A DNA stretch of 64,000 bases, from contig NZ_PVTJ01000011.1 in NCBI RefSeq assembly GCF_003002955.1, positions 103,890-167,889 on the forward strand, given 5' to 3'. Below are positions 1-9,418 of this stretch, piece after piece; the stretch's first letter is position 1; every line of letters starts with the position of its first letter. This DNA is from Glycomyces artemisiae. GTDB taxonomy: Bacteria; Actinomycetota; Actinomycetes; Mycobacteriales; Micromonosporaceae. The notes under the pieces are model-generated. The model saw only the letters and a list, made by a program, of their open reading frames with translations, had not been told where the DNA came from and searched no databases. A program made the position numbers and the translations under genes.

Positions 1-215
1 GCGACCAGCAGTACATCCGCATCCGCGGGGGCGGCCACTACGTGAAGGGCCTGACCTGCCACGAGACCGGCCACGCCGTGGGCCTGCTCCACGGCAACAA
101 GTCGTCACCGATGCGGTCCAACACCGACGAGCAGCTCGGGTGCATGGAGACACCGACCAGCGACGAGGAAGGGCTCCAGGCCAACAATATCGAGAACATC
201 AACGCCACGTACTGA
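1..215 (+). CDS. Secreted-type zinc metalloprotease, metzincin clan (3' end only)
   Basis: The window opens inside this gene; the frame runs from base 3 and the last 70 codons are present. It holds the full metzincin zinc motif HETGHAVGLLH (three His ligands, catalytic Glu), followed eight residues later by SPM, which fits the Met-turn beneath the zinc site. The tail is short and ends NINATY, so this is the C-terminal end of the catalytic domain. Family knowledge says such enzymes hydrolyse peptide bonds and are usually exported. The N-terminus, and so any signal peptide, is outside the window. The next gene starts nine bases after the stop, with its ribosome site overlapping this stop, so the two are probably co-transcribed. 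Confidence 0.8.
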   Translation, partial: DQQYIRIRGGGHYVKGLTCHETGHAVGLLHGNKSSPMRSNTDEQLGCMETPTSDEEGLQANNIENINATY

Positions 216-224
216 GGAGGACCC

Positions 225-989
225 GTGCGCATCAGAACCCGTATCGCAGCAGCGGTCGGCGCCGTCGCGGCCGCCTCCGCAGCCGGCATCGCCGTCGCGG
301 CCATGGCCGCACCCGCATCGGACCGCACCGCACCCGAACCCGAGGAAGTCCTGCTGGCGCAGGGCAGCGACCACCTCCCGAGCGTCACCGCCGCCGACTG
401 GGTCACCTACGCCGACCACGTGATCGTCGTCGAAGCCGTCTCCGAGGAGGTGATCGAGCCCGACGCCGAAGCGCTCGAACGCGGCGAGGGCCTCATCGGC
501 CGCACCGTCTCGCTCACGGTCGAGGACGTCCTGTGGTCGCGCGAGGGCGCCCCGCAGGCGGCCCCCGAGACCTGGGAGTACTCGGCGCTCGGGTGGCACT
601 TCAACGCCGAGTCCGAGGAGCCGATCGAGATGGCGCTCGACGGCTTCCCGCGCGTCGAGGTGGGCCACCGGTACGTGATGGCCATCCGCTGGGAGGAGGC
701 CGTCTGCACCGAGGGCGGCGACCACCGCCCGGCCCAGTGGCGCGGCCTCGGCGAAGGATCGGAGATCCCCTTCGACGACGGCACGATCGGCAACGGCGAG
801 TCCGAAGGGACCGTCAAGGACGCCGCGGCCTTCGCCGCCGACGCCGACGTCCACGTCGACGAAGGCGTCGAGGAGATCCTGGCCGGCGAGGGCGCCGACG
901 AGCTGGTCGCGGCCCTGGAGGACGCGAAGCCCGACGAAGCCGCGCTGTCAGAGGTGCAGGCGCTCACCGCCGCGAACTCCTGCGATTGA
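225..989 (+). CDS. Secreted protein of unknown function
   Basis: A GTG start at 225 is preceded by GAGGAGG at 214-220, five bases away, which overlaps the protease stop. The 254-aa product begins MRIRTR, then an Ala/Val-rich hydrophobic stretch (about residues 8-28) ending in AMAAPA, a good Sec signal peptide. The mature part is acidic and has two Cys (about residue 163 and near the C-terminus in NSCD) that could form a disulfide. No catalytic motif is recognisable. Context suggests co-expression with the upstream metalloprotease, possibly as partner, substrate or inhibitor, but that is inference. Confidence 0.75.
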   Translation: MRIRTRIAAAVGAVAAASAAGIAVAAMAAPASDRTAPEPEEVLLAQGSDHLPSVTAADWVTYADHVIVVEAVSEEVIEPDAEALERGEGLIGRTVSLTVEDVLWSREGAPQAAPETWEYSALGWHFNAESEEPIEMALDGFPRVEVGHRYVMAIRWEEAVCTEGGDHRPAQWRGLGEGSEIPFDDGTIGNGESEGTVKDAAAFAADADVHVDEGVEEILAGEGADELVAALEDAKPDEAALSEVQALTAANSCD

Positions 990-1041
990 CCGAACCGCCT
1001 GCCGCCGAACCGAATCCGTAGTAGAACGGCTGCTCGGCCGT

Positions 1042-1077
1042 GCGCGCCCGGTCCCCCGCCGCGGGGGCCGGGCGCGC
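1042..1077 (+). terminator. GC-rich hairpin after the secreted-protein gene
   Basis: The arms GCGCGCCCGG (1042-1051) and CCGGGCGCGC (1068-1077) are perfectly complementary, and an inner CCCCCG/CGGGGG pairing extends the stem. There is no T tract, common for actinobacterial terminators. It lies in the 257-base gap between the secreted protein and the AfsR-like regulator; a TATAGT box at 1103-1108 is a possible -10 for the regulator. Confidence 0.6.
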
Positions 1078-1246
1078 GTGTCCGCCTGCGCCCGAAGCTG
1101 GATATAGTGGCCGCTGCCCCTTTCGGACTCGACCCCCAGCAGACCCTGGAGCCGAGTGCGGGGAGCCGCCGCGGCCGCCGGGCGCGCGGCGAGGACACGC
1201 CCCCGCACGGACCACGGGGGCTCGATCCCGGTGAGGCTGTTGCGGT

Positions 1247-3997
1247 ATGCGCTTCTCGGTACTCGGTCCGCTCCGGGTCGAGACCGGCGGGCGGACGGTC
1301 GCCCTCGGCGGTCCGCGCCAGCGCGCCGTGCTCGCGGCGCTCCTGACCGCCCCCGGCGAATCCGTCAGCCGCACCCGCATCATGGACCTCGTCTGGGACG
1401 ACCCGACCCCGTCGGCGGCGGTGAACCTCCGCGGCTACGTCTCGAAACTCCGTGCGGCCCTGCACGACCCGGCGGACCCCGAGCCGCGCATCGTGTGGGA
1501 TCAGGGCCTGCGGCTGCGGGTCGCGCCCGGCGAGCTCGACATGTGGGAGTTCGACCGGCACACCGCCGCGGCGCACCGGCTGCGCGACGAAGGGCGGCTC
1601 GCCGAGGCCGCCGAGGCGTACCGGGCCGCGCTCGCGCTCGTGCGCGCCGACCCGTTCCAGGACGTCGAGGGCAGCACCAGGTTCGAGGAGGTGCGGACGC
1701 CGCTGCGAGAGCGCCGCGACCTCGCGTTCGAGCGGTACGTCGCCACGGGGCTCGAACTCGGGCGCCACGCCGAGCTGGTGGGCGAGCTGCGCGCATGGCA
1801 TGCGCGCCAGCCGCTCTGGGAGCACCTCGCGGCGCAGCTCATGCTCGCGCTGTTCCGCTCCGGCAGGCGCAGCGAGGCGCTCGCGGTCTTCCAGGAGACC
1901 AGCGAGACCCTGGTGGACGAGCTCGGGACCGGGCCCGACCGCGAACTGCGGCAGATGCACCGGCGCATCCTCGCCGACGACCCCGGGCTCCAGGCGGCCA
2001 CCCGCGGGCCCCGCGTCCCGGTGCCGCGGCAGCTCCCCGCCGCGTCGGCGCACTTCACCGGGCGCGCAACGGAACTGGCCGCATTGGACGGCCTGCTCGG
2101 GGACAGCGGCGAAGCGGTCGCGGTCCTGTCCGGGCCGGGCGGGATCGGCAAGACCGCGCTGGCACTCCACTGGGCCCAGCGCGTCGCCGAGAAGTTCCCC
2201 GACGGGCAGATCCACCTCGACCTGCGCGGCTTCGACCCCGCCGCCGCACCCCTCGCCGCGGGCGAGGCGCTGCGGACGGTCCTCGACGCGCACGGCGTCC
2301 CCGCCGAGCACCTCCCCGACGACACCGACGCCCGGTCCGCGCTGCTGCGCAGCGTCCTCGCCGACAAGCGCGTGCTCATGGTCCTCGACAACGCCCGCGA
2401 CGCCGCGCAGGTGCGGCCGCTCCTGCCCGGCACCGCCGACAGCCTCGTCCTCGTCACCAGCCGCAACCGCCTTTCTGCGCTCACCGCCAACGGCGCCAGG
2501 CCCCTCCACCTGCCGGTCTTGGACGCCGCCGACGCCGAGCGGTTCCTGCGCCAGCGGCTGCGCGACCGGCGGCCCGCCGCCGAACCGGAGGCGCTCGGCC
2601 AGATCATCGCCTCCTGCGCCGGACTGCCGCTGGCGCTCGCGGTCGCCGCCGCGCGGGCCGTCAACGATCCGGCGTTTCCCCTTGCGGCCCTTGCCGAGGA
2701 GCTGCGGCCCGCCGAGCACCGGCTCGACGCGCTCGCCGACCCGGACGGGAGCACCGACCTCCGCACCGTCTTCGCCTGCTCCTACCGCGACCTCACTCCC
2801 GCAGGGGCGCGGCTCTTCCGGCTCCTCAGCGTCCATCCCGGACCGACGATCCCGCTCGCCGACGCGGCGGCCGTCGCGGGCGAGGCCCCGCGCGAGACCC
2901 GCCGCCTGCTCGCCGAGCTGACCCGCGCGAACCTTCTGGGCGAGCCCGTGCCCGGCCGCTACGGCTTCCACGACCTCACCCGCGCCTACGCCGCCGAGCT
3001 CGCCGGAGCCGAAGGCCGCGACGCCGTCCACCGGCTCCTCGACCGCCTCCTGCACACCGCCCACGCCGCGAACCACCTCATCGACCCCAACCGCGACCCG
3101 CTCCCCCTCGCCCCCGCGCTCGACGCGGCCGCCGTCGGCGCGTTCGCCGACGCCGAGGAGGCCATGGACTGGTTCCACACCGAGGCCGCGACGCTCACGG
3201 CCGCAGTCGGACTCGCCGCCGACCACGGCTTCGACCGGCACTGCTGGCAGCTCTCCTGGACCATGCGCGACTACCTCGACCGCGGGCGCTGGCACGACCA
3301 GGCCGCCGTCTTCGGCACCGCGATCGAGGCCGCGCGCAGGCTCGGCGACGGCCCCGCCCAGATCAAGACCGGCCGCCTGCGCGCCGAAGCCCTGAGCTGC
3401 CTCGCCCGCCATGCCGAGGCCGGGGCGCTCCTCGACCGGACGCTGGCGCTGTGCCGCGAGCGCGGCGACCTCGTGGAGCAGGCGCACACGTTCTACGTGC
3501 GCGCCCGCGTGGAGCACCGGCAGGGCCGGTTCGCCGCGGCCGTCGAGTGCAGCATGCGGGCGCTCGACCTGTACGGCCAGGTCGGCCACGACATCGGCAA
3601 GGCCAACGCCCTCAACGCGATCGGCTGGAACCACACGCTCTCGGGCGACCACGCCGGGGCGATCGGCTACTGCCGACGGGCGCTGGACCTCATGCGCGCC
3701 ACCGGCGACCGCCACGGCCAGGCCGCGACCCTCGACAGCCTCGGGCACGCCCTCCGCGGGCTCGGGCGCCACGCCGAGGCCGTGGCGCACTTCAACGCCG
3801 CGCTCGACCTGTACCGCGGGCTCGGCAACAGCCACGAGGAGGCGTCCACGATCCTCAAGCTCGCCGACACCCACCACGCGACCGGCGACCGCGCCGCGGC
3901 CCGCCGCACCTGGGAGCGCGCCCTCGCGATCCTCGACGAGTTGAACCACCCCGACGCCCGCACCGTGCGCGAGAAGATCGCGTCGCTCGACCGCTGA
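1247..3997 (+). CDS. AfsR/SARP-family regulator (BTAD, NB-ARC, TPR)
   Basis: This 916-aa protein has the AfsR layout. An OmpR-like winged helix begins MRFSVLGPLRVETGG (about 1-95), then a bacterial transcriptional activation domain (about 95-250), then an NB-ARC STAND ATPase with Walker A GPGGIGKT near 297-304 and VLDNARDAAQ near 377-387, then TPR-like repeats from about 640 to the end. Such proteins bind promoter repeats and activate secondary metabolism or development genes, with nucleotide and TPR domains as switch and sensor. The ATG at 1247 follows GGTGAGG. It stands alone between two terminated units, so its target is not evident; no SARP-type direct repeats were noticed nearby. A second member of the family lies at 56937-59738. 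Confidence 0.9.
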   Translation: MRFSVLGPLRVETGGRTVALGGPRQRAVLAALLTAPGESVSRTRIMDLVWDDPTPSAAVNLRGYVSKLRAALHDPADPEPRIVWDQGLRLRVAPGELDMWEFDRHTAAAHRLRDEGRLAEAAEAYRAALALVRADPFQDVEGSTRFEEVRTPLRERRDLAFERYVATGLELGRHAELVGELRAWHARQPLWEHLAAQLMLALFRSGRRSEALAVFQETSETLVDELGTGPDRELRQMHRRILADDPGLQAATRGPRVPVPRQLPAASAHFTGRATELAALDGLLGDSGEAVAVLSGPGGIGKTALALHWAQRVAEKFPDGQIHLDLRGFDPAAAPLAAGEALRTVLDAHGVPAEHLPDDTDARSALLRSVLADKRVLMVLDNARDAAQVRPLLPGTADSLVLVTSRNRLSALTANGARPLHLPVLDAADAERFLRQRLRDRRPAAEPEALGQIIASCAGLPLALAVAAARAVNDPAFPLAALAEELRPAEHRLDALADPDGSTDLRTVFACSYRDLTPAGARLFRLLSVHPGPTIPLADAAAVAGEAPRETRRLLAELTRANLLGEPVPGRYGFHDLTRAYAAELAGAEGRDAVHRLLDRLLHTAHAANHLIDPNRDPLPLAPALDAAAVGAFADAEEAMDWFHTEAATLTAAVGLAADHGFDRHCWQLSWTMRDYLDRGRWHDQAAVFGTAIEAARRLGDGPAQIKTGRLRAEALSCLARHAEAGALLDRTLALCRERGDLVEQAHTFYVRARVEHRQGRFAAAVECSMRALDLYGQVGHDIGKANALNAIGWNHTLSGDHAGAIGYCRRALDLMRATGDRHGQAATLDSLGHALRGLGRHAEAVAHFNAALDLYRGLGNSHEEASTILKLADTHHATGDRAAARRTWERALAILDELNHPDARTVREKIASLDR

Positions 3998-4059
3998 GCG
4001 CCGGGCGGCCCTTGGGACTGGTGTCCGAAACCAGGTCGCTCCGGGTGCGGGGCGGGTGG

Positions 4060-4065
4060 CATGAT
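4060..4065 (+). promoter_or_regulatory. -10 box of a leaderless promoter for hen1
   Basis: CATGAT is followed by exactly six bases and then the GTG start at 4072. No Shine-Dalgarno sequence precedes that GTG, so transcript and coding sequence probably begin together. Confidence 0.5.
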
Positions 4066-4071
4066 CGGCGG

Positions 4072-5454
4072 GTGCTGCTGACGATCACGACCACCGCGAG
4101 GCCCGCGACCGACCTGGGCCGGCTGCTGCGCAAGCACCCCGACCGGGTGCAGTCGTTCGAGCAGACCTTCGGGACCGCGTGGGTGTGCTATCCGGAGGCG
4201 GGCGAGGAGCGGTGCACGGCCGCGCTCCTGCTCGAAGTGGACGCCGCGCGCCTGGCGCGGTCGCACGCGCGCGCCTCGGGCGACGCGACCCTCAAGCAGT
4301 ACGTGAACGACCGGCCCTACGCGGCCTCGTCGCTGCTGGCCGTGGCGCTCGGGAAGGTCTTCTCCACCGCCCGGACCGGCGTCAGCGAGGAGCGGCCCGA
4401 GCTGGCCGCCGCCGCGATGCCGCTGGAGATCGCGCTGCCCGCCGTCCCGTGCACGGGCGGGCCGCGGCTCGTGCGGGACCTGTTCGAGCCCCTCGGCTGG
4501 GAGGTGCAGGCCGAGGCGGTGCCGCTGCCGGGGTTCGACGCGGACTCGCGGCACGTGAGCGTGCGCCTGCGCGGCGAGGTGCGTCTCTCGGACGCGTTGA
4601 GCCACTTGTACGTGCTGCTGCCGGTCCTCGACGACGCGAAGCACTACTGGGTCGACATCGGCGAGGTCGACAAGCTCGTGCGCTCCGGCGGCGAGTGGCT
4701 CGCCGCGCACCCGCTGCGCGGCCTCATCGCCGGCCGGTATCTCGCGCACCGGAAGTCGTACGAGCGGGCGGCGTTCGCCCGGCTCGAAGAGGTCGCGGAG
4801 GCCGTGGAGTCCGATGCGGACATCGCCGAGGACGCGGACACCGCTGAGCAGTCACTCCCGCTGCACCGCATCAGGATCGGCGCCGTCATGGACGCGCTCG
4901 CCGCGTCCGGCGCCGCCTCGGTGCTCGACCTGGGGTGCGGTTCCGGGAAGCTCCTCGCCGCGCTCCTGGACGATCCGCGGTACACCCGGATCACCGGCGC
5001 GGACGTCTCGTCCCGCGCGCTCGGCATGGCGGAGCGGGCGCTGCGGCTCGACCGGATGGGCGAGCGGCAGCGTCAGCGCCTCCAGCTCATCCAAGGCTCG
5101 GTCGTCTACCGCGACAAGCGGTTCGCCGGGTTCGACGCGGCGGTCCTCATGGAGGTGATCGAGCACCTCGACCCCGGGCGGCTGCCCGCGATGGAGCGGG
5201 TCGTGTTCGGCGACGCCCGGCCGCGGACCGTCATCGTGACGACGCCGAACGCCGAGTTCAACGCCCGGTACGGCCTGGGCGCGCACGAGATGCGGCACGC
5301 CGACCACCGCTTCGAATGGGAACGGGACCGCTTCGCCGCATGGGCCGAGGGAGTCGCGGCCCGGTACGGCTACCGGGTCCGGATCGAGGGGGTCGGCACC
5401 GTCGACCCCGAAGCGGGGAGTCCGACGCAGATGGGAGTGTTCGACCGTGACTGA
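4072..5454 (+). CDS. hen1: Hen1-type 3'-terminal RNA ribose 2'-O-methyltransferase
   Basis: Bacterial Hen1 methylates the 2'-OH at the 3' end of a broken RNA during Pnkp/Hen1 repair, so that the resealed RNA resists cleavage at the same place. The 460-aa product starts MLLTITTT, the usual Hen1 N-terminus. It has an N-terminal Hen1-specific domain (about 1-240) and a C-terminal SAM methyltransferase with LDLGCGSG near 285-292. The metal-binding EVIEH lies near 361-365 (Glu, Glu, His), with the fourth ligand expected in RHADHRF near 408-414. The GTG at 4072 is chosen because translation from it matches the family start. Its last eight bases overlap pnkp, indicating translational coupling. Confidence 0.92.
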   Translation: MLLTITTTARPATDLGRLLRKHPDRVQSFEQTFGTAWVCYPEAGEERCTAALLLEVDAARLARSHARASGDATLKQYVNDRPYAASSLLAVALGKVFSTARTGVSEERPELAAAAMPLEIALPAVPCTGGPRLVRDLFEPLGWEVQAEAVPLPGFDADSRHVSVRLRGEVRLSDALSHLYVLLPVLDDAKHYWVDIGEVDKLVRSGGEWLAAHPLRGLIAGRYLAHRKSYERAAFARLEEVAEAVESDADIAEDADTAEQSLPLHRIRIGAVMDALAASGAASVLDLGCGSGKLLAALLDDPRYTRITGADVSSRALGMAERALRLDRMGERQRQRLQLIQGSVVYRDKRFAGFDAAVLMEVIEHLDPGRLPAMERVVFGDARPRTVIVTTPNAEFNARYGLGAHEMRHADHRFEWERDRFAAWAEGVAARYGYRVRIEGVGTVDPEAGSPTQMGVFDRD

Positions 5455-7999
5455 CGCGACCGTGACCGAGCCGCAGACGATCAGCGTCCCCGAACTGTCC
5501 CTTGTCGTCCTCATCGGCGTCTCCGGGTCCGGGAAGTCGACGTTCGCCGCGACGCATTTCAAACCCACGCAGGTGATCTCGTCGGACTACTGCCGGGGCC
5601 TCGTCGCCGACGACGAGACCGACCAGGCCGCGACGGCCGAGGCGTTCAAGCTGCTCCACCACATCGTGGGGACGCGGCTGCGGCTCGGGCTGCTCACCGT
5701 CGTGGACGCCACGAACGTGCAGGAGCGCGCCCGAACCGAACTGGTCGAGCTGGCGCGGTCGCACCACGTCCTCGTGGACGCGATCGTCCTCGACGTCGAG
5801 CCGTCGGTGGCCGTGGAGCGCAACGCCGCCCGGCCGGACCGGGACTTCGGCGAGTCCGTCGTGCGCCGCCACCACCGCGACCTCAAGCGCAGCCTCAAGC
5901 ACCTGAAGAAGGAGGGGTTCCGGCGCGTCCACCACCTCGCCGGGGCCGAGGCCGTCGCCGCCGCGCGGGTCGTCACCGAGAAGTCCTGGAACGACCGCAA
6001 GGAGGAGACCGGCCCGTTCGACCTGATCGGCGACGTGCACGGCTGCCGCGCCGAACTCGAAGCGCTGCTTGGGGACCTGGGCTGGACGATCGAGCGCGAC
6101 GGGCAGGGCCGTGCCGTGGGCGCCGCGCACCCGGAGGGCCGCAAGGCGGTGTTCGTGGGCGACCTGGTCGACCGCGGGCCCGACACGCCGGGTGTGCTGC
6201 GCCTGGTCATGGGCATGGTGAAGGCCGGGACGGCGCTGTGCGTGCAGGGCAACCACGAGCACAAGCTCGTGCGGGCCCTGAACGGCCGCAAGGTGAAGGC
6301 GACGCACGGCCTGGCCGAGTCCCTCGAACAGCTCGGCGCCGAGGACGAGGCGTTCCGCGAGGAGGCCCGCGCCTTCATGGACGGGCTGCGGGCGCACCTG
6401 CTGCTCGACGGCGGGAGCCTCGTCGTCGCGCACGCGGGTCTGAAAGAGGAGTTCCACGGCCGCGCCTCGGGGGCGGTGCGCTCGTTCGCGCTGTACGGCG
6501 ACACCACCGGGGAGACCGACGAGTACGGGCTGCCGGTGCGCCTGCCGTGGGCCGAGGAGTACCGCGGCGCGGCCGCGGTCGTCTACGGCCACACCCCCAC
6601 CGTCGATCCCCAGTGGATCAACAACACGATCTGCCTCGACACCGGCTGCTGCTTCGGCGGGAAGCTCACCGCGCTGCGCTACCCCGAGCGCGAACTGGTC
6701 GCCGTCGACGCCGAGCGCGAGTGGTACGAGCCCGTCCGGCCCCTCGCCCCCGTTGCGGCCGAACGGGATGCGGCGACGCTCGACATCACCGACGTGGCCG
6801 GCGACCGGCACCTGGAGACCGGGCTCGTGGGCACGGTGAAGGTGCGGGCCGAGAACGCGGCGGCGGCACTGGAGGTCATGAGCCGCTTCGCGGACGACCC
6901 GCGGCGCCTGCTGTACCTGCCGCCGACCATGGCGCCCGTCGACGCCTCCGACACGGACGGCTACCTGGAGCACCCGGCGCAGGCGTTCGCGCAGTACCGC
7001 GGGCGCGCCGAGCGGGTGGTGTGCCAGGAGAAGCACATGGGGTCGCGGGCCGTCGCGCTCGTGTGCCGCGACCCTGAGACCGCGAAGCGGCGCTTCGGCC
7101 TCGACGCGGCGCCGTGGGGCGCGCTCCTGACGCGGACCGGCCGGGCGTTCTTCGAGGACGAGGCGCTCACGACCGGCGTGCTCGACCGCGTCGCGGCCGC
7201 CGCTGCCGCGGCGGGTCTGTGGGAGCGGCTCGACACCGACTGGATGCTCCTCGACTGCGAGCTGCTCCCCTGGTCGGCGAAGGCCCGGGACCTCATCGAG
7301 GACCAGTTCGCGGGCGTCGCGGCCGCGGGCCTCGCCGCGCTCCCGGCCGCTGCGGCGGTGCTGGAGGCCGCGGCGGCGCGGGGACTGGACGTGGCCGGCC
7401 TCGCCGCGCGGACCGATTCGCGGCGTTCCAATATGGAGGCGTTCGCGGAGGTGTACCAGCGGTACTGCTGGCCCACTGAGGGTCTCGACGGGGTGCGGCT
7501 CGCGCCGTTCCAGGTCCTCGCCACGGAGGGCCGCAACCGCGCCGACCACCGGCACGACCGGCACCTGGAGTGGATCGACGCGCTCACCGCCGCCGACGGC
7601 TCGGGGCTGCTGCTGGAGACGCGGCGGCGGTTCGTCGCACTCGGCACCGCCGACGAGGACGAGGCGACCCGGTGGTGGATCGACCTGTGCGCCGACGGCG
7701 GTGAAGGCATGGTCGTCAAGCCGGTCCTGGAGGACCGCCCGAAACTGCAACCGGGCCTGAAGGTCCGCGGCCGGGAGTACCTGCGGATCATCTACGGCGC
7801 CGACTACACCGAGCCCGAGCGGCTCGTCGCGCTGCGCCAGCGCCGCTTGCAGCACAAGCGGTCCCAGGCGCTGCGCGAGTACGCCCTCGGCGTCGAGGCG
7901 CTCGACCTGACCGCCGAGAACGCTCCACTGTGGCAGATCCACCAGTACGTGTTCGCGGTGCTGGCCCTGGAATCCGAGCCGGTGGACCCGCGGCTGTGA
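5447..7999 (+). CDS. pnkp: Polynucleotide kinase-phosphatase-ligase Pnkp
   Basis: At 850 aa this is the normal length for bacterial Pnkp, the end-healing and sealing enzyme of the Hen1 RNA-repair system. The N-terminal 5'-kinase has P-loop GVSGSGKST at about 24-32. The central binuclear-metal 2',3'-phosphatase shows GDVHG near 194, GDLVDRGPD near 238 and GNHEHK near 268. The C-terminal ligase-like adenylyltransferase carries the lysine nucleophile in EKHMGSR near 528-534. All three active sites look intact. In characterised Pnkp the ligase step needs Hen1, encoded just upstream and overlapping by eight bases. The GTG at 5447 is the start. Confidence 0.95.
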   Translation: MTDATVTEPQTISVPELSLVVLIGVSGSGKSTFAATHFKPTQVISSDYCRGLVADDETDQAATAEAFKLLHHIVGTRLRLGLLTVVDATNVQERARTELVELARSHHVLVDAIVLDVEPSVAVERNAARPDRDFGESVVRRHHRDLKRSLKHLKKEGFRRVHHLAGAEAVAAARVVTEKSWNDRKEETGPFDLIGDVHGCRAELEALLGDLGWTIERDGQGRAVGAAHPEGRKAVFVGDLVDRGPDTPGVLRLVMGMVKAGTALCVQGNHEHKLVRALNGRKVKATHGLAESLEQLGAEDEAFREEARAFMDGLRAHLLLDGGSLVVAHAGLKEEFHGRASGAVRSFALYGDTTGETDEYGLPVRLPWAEEYRGAAAVVYGHTPTVDPQWINNTICLDTGCCFGGKLTALRYPERELVAVDAEREWYEPVRPLAPVAAERDAATLDITDVAGDRHLETGLVGTVKVRAENAAAALEVMSRFADDPRRLLYLPPTMAPVDASDTDGYLEHPAQAFAQYRGRAERVVCQEKHMGSRAVALVCRDPETAKRRFGLDAAPWGALLTRTGRAFFEDEALTTGVLDRVAAAAAAAGLWERLDTDWMLLDCELLPWSAKARDLIEDQFAGVAAAGLAALPAAAAVLEAAAARGLDVAGLAARTDSRRSNMEAFAEVYQRYCWPTEGLDGVRLAPFQVLATEGRNRADHRHDRHLEWIDALTAADGSGLLLETRRRFVALGTADEDEATRWWIDLCADGGEGMVVKPVLEDRPKLQPGLKVRGREYLRIIYGADYTEPERLVALRQRRLQHKRSQALREYALGVEALDLTAENAPLWQIHQYVFAVLALESEPVDPRL

Positions 8000-8010
8000 A
8001 CGGAGACGAC

Positions 8011-8811
8011 ATGACCGCCGGTCTTGACGCTGTTGCTCGCGCCAACGAGATCCTGCGGACTGAGGCGGGCTCGGGCGTCCACGGGCTCGCCATCGCCGGG
8101 GTCAGCGACCATGACGAGAACGGCGTGTTCATCGAGCCCGCCGAGCACGTCATGGGCCTGGCCGGGCCCCTGGACCACTACACGCGGCGCGACCGCCCCG
8201 AGGGCCACCGGTCCCAGGCCGGGGACCGCGAATGCACCCTGTACTCGCTGCGGAAGTTCCTGCGCCTCGCCGTCGCGGGCAACCCGAACCTGCTGCTGGT
8301 CCTCTACGCGCCCAAGGAGTCCGTGTTCCGCTCGACGCCACTCGGCGACGAGCTGCGCGCCCTCGGCCCGGCGTTCCTCTCCCAGCAGGCGGCGCGCCGG
8401 ACCGTCGGGTACCTCGACGGCCAGGTCGCGATGCTCCTGGGCCGCGGCCGTCAGAAGGACATGCCGAAGCGGCCCGAACTCGTCGCGGCCCACGGCTACG
8501 ACACGAAGTTCGCGTCCCACGCCCTCCGGCTCGGCCTCCAGGGCCTGGAGATGACCGAGCACGCCCGCCTGACCCTGCCGATGCCCGCTGAGCAGCGCGA
8601 GCGCGTGCTCGCCGTCAAGTCCGGGGCCGTCCCCGACCTCGACGCCGTGCTCGCGGAGATCGCCGCGGTCCGCGACCGCATCGAATCGCTCCTCGACGCC
8701 GGAACGACGCCGCTCCCCGCCGAGCCGGACACGGACCGCATCTCGGCGTGGTCGGTCGAGGCGCACCTGCGGCACTGGGCCGCTACCGCTCCCAGAGGGG
8801 ATCGCCGTTGA
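8011..8811 (+). CDS. RlaP-type nucleotidyltransferase of the RNA-repair operon
   Basis: A 266-aa protein of the DNA polymerase beta nucleotidyltransferase superfamily, most like the RlaP family that often neighbours Pnkp and Hen1. The start of the catalytic fold is visible as GLAIAGVSDHDENGVFIEP (about residues 25-43), with acidic residues in the metal-binding positions. The helical C-terminal half contains KFASHALRLGLQGLEM. The ATG at 8011 is preceded by CGGAG at 8000-8004 and lies 11 bases after the pnkp stop, so it is the third gene of the operon. The substrate is unknown; a nucleotide-adding step on damaged RNA ends is inferred from context. Its 3' end overlaps the convergent lipoprotein gene by 29 bases. 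Confidence 0.8.
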   Translation: MTAGLDAVARANEILRTEAGSGVHGLAIAGVSDHDENGVFIEPAEHVMGLAGPLDHYTRRDRPEGHRSQAGDRECTLYSLRKFLRLAVAGNPNLLLVLYAPKESVFRSTPLGDELRALGPAFLSQQAARRTVGYLDGQVAMLLGRGRQKDMPKRPELVAAHGYDTKFASHALRLGLQGLEMTEHARLTLPMPAEQRERVLAVKSGAVPDLDAVLAEIAAVRDRIESLLDAGTTPLPAEPDTDRISAWSVEAHLRHWAATAPRGDRR

Positions 8812-9418
8812 CCACCGCGAGCGCGAGCAGCGCATCCGCGGTCTCCTCCTTCGTCATGCCCGCGTTGTCGATCGCGCCCCCGCCGGTGACCACGACGTGC
8901 CCGCTCCTCGCGGTGAACCAGTAGTCGCTGAACGCTTCCGAATCCGCGTCGGCGAGCGCGTACGACGCCTGGTCCCACTCCGGCGACGGGTGCTCCTCCC
9001 CCTGCGCCCGGTCGGCGTACGCGTCGGCGGCGCTCTCCTCGAAGAGGTAGACGCTGAAGGTGACGTTCACGAAGTCGGCGTCGTCGATCCAGAAGAAGCA
9101 CTCGACCGCGCTCGCGACCTCGCGCAGCGAGTCCGCGTCGGGGTCCCCGTTGTCGTAGACCGCGACCGCGGTGTCGAGCGCGTCGGTGTACACCTCGGCC
9201 TCGGTCCGCTCGAAGCCCGTCATCGCCGGGAACGCCTCAAGGACCTGCGCTTCTGTCGGGCACACGTCGGCGGTCGGGTGGAACTCGTACGGCAGCGCCT
9301 CCGCGTACTCGGCGGCGCTCGCGCCTGGCATCTCCGATTCCCAAGGGGCGGGCGGGCCCTGGCATCCCGCGGCGGCCAGCAGCCCGAGAACCCCTGCGAT
9401 CAACACGAATCGGCGCAC
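8783..9418 (-). CDS. Putative lipoprotein of unknown function
   Basis: A 211-aa protein with a lipoprotein signal: MRRF, hydrophobic core, then LLAAAGC with the lipidated Cys at about residue 19. The mature part is acidic, with paired Cys (VCPTEAQV and ECFFWIDD) typical of small actinobacterial extracytoplasmic lipoproteins with a beta-rich fold. No enzymatic motif is visible. The GTG at 9418 lacks a ribosome site; TATGGT lies five bases upstream (9424-9429), so the transcript is probably leaderless and divergent from alkB. The gene converges on the RNA-repair operon with a 29-base overlap. Confidence 0.7.
   Translation of the reverse strand: MRRFVLIAGVLGLLAAAGCQGPPAPWESEMPGASAAEYAEALPYEFHPTADVCPTEAQVLEAFPAMTGFERTEAEVYTDALDTAVAVYDNGDPDADSLREVASAVECFFWIDDADFVNVTFSVYLFEESAADAYADRAQGEEHPSPEWDQASYALADADSEAFSDYWFTARSGHVVVTGGGAIDNAGMTKEETADALLALAVVNGDPLWER

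Noticed and set aside
407..3949. Very long minus-strand open frame (about 1180 codons) opposite the AfsR-like gene
   Set aside because: It is antisense to a gene with clear domains, has Arg/Gly/Val-rich composition from GC-skewed codons and no ribosome site. The same applies to other long antisense frames such as 3667-4749, 5258-7942, 15254-17032 and 57492-59786.
1156..5454. 1432-codon forward frame joining the regulator and Hen1 regions
   Set aside because: Only the last 460 codons are the Hen1 protein; the part before 4072 is an out-of-frame shadow of the AfsR-like gene.
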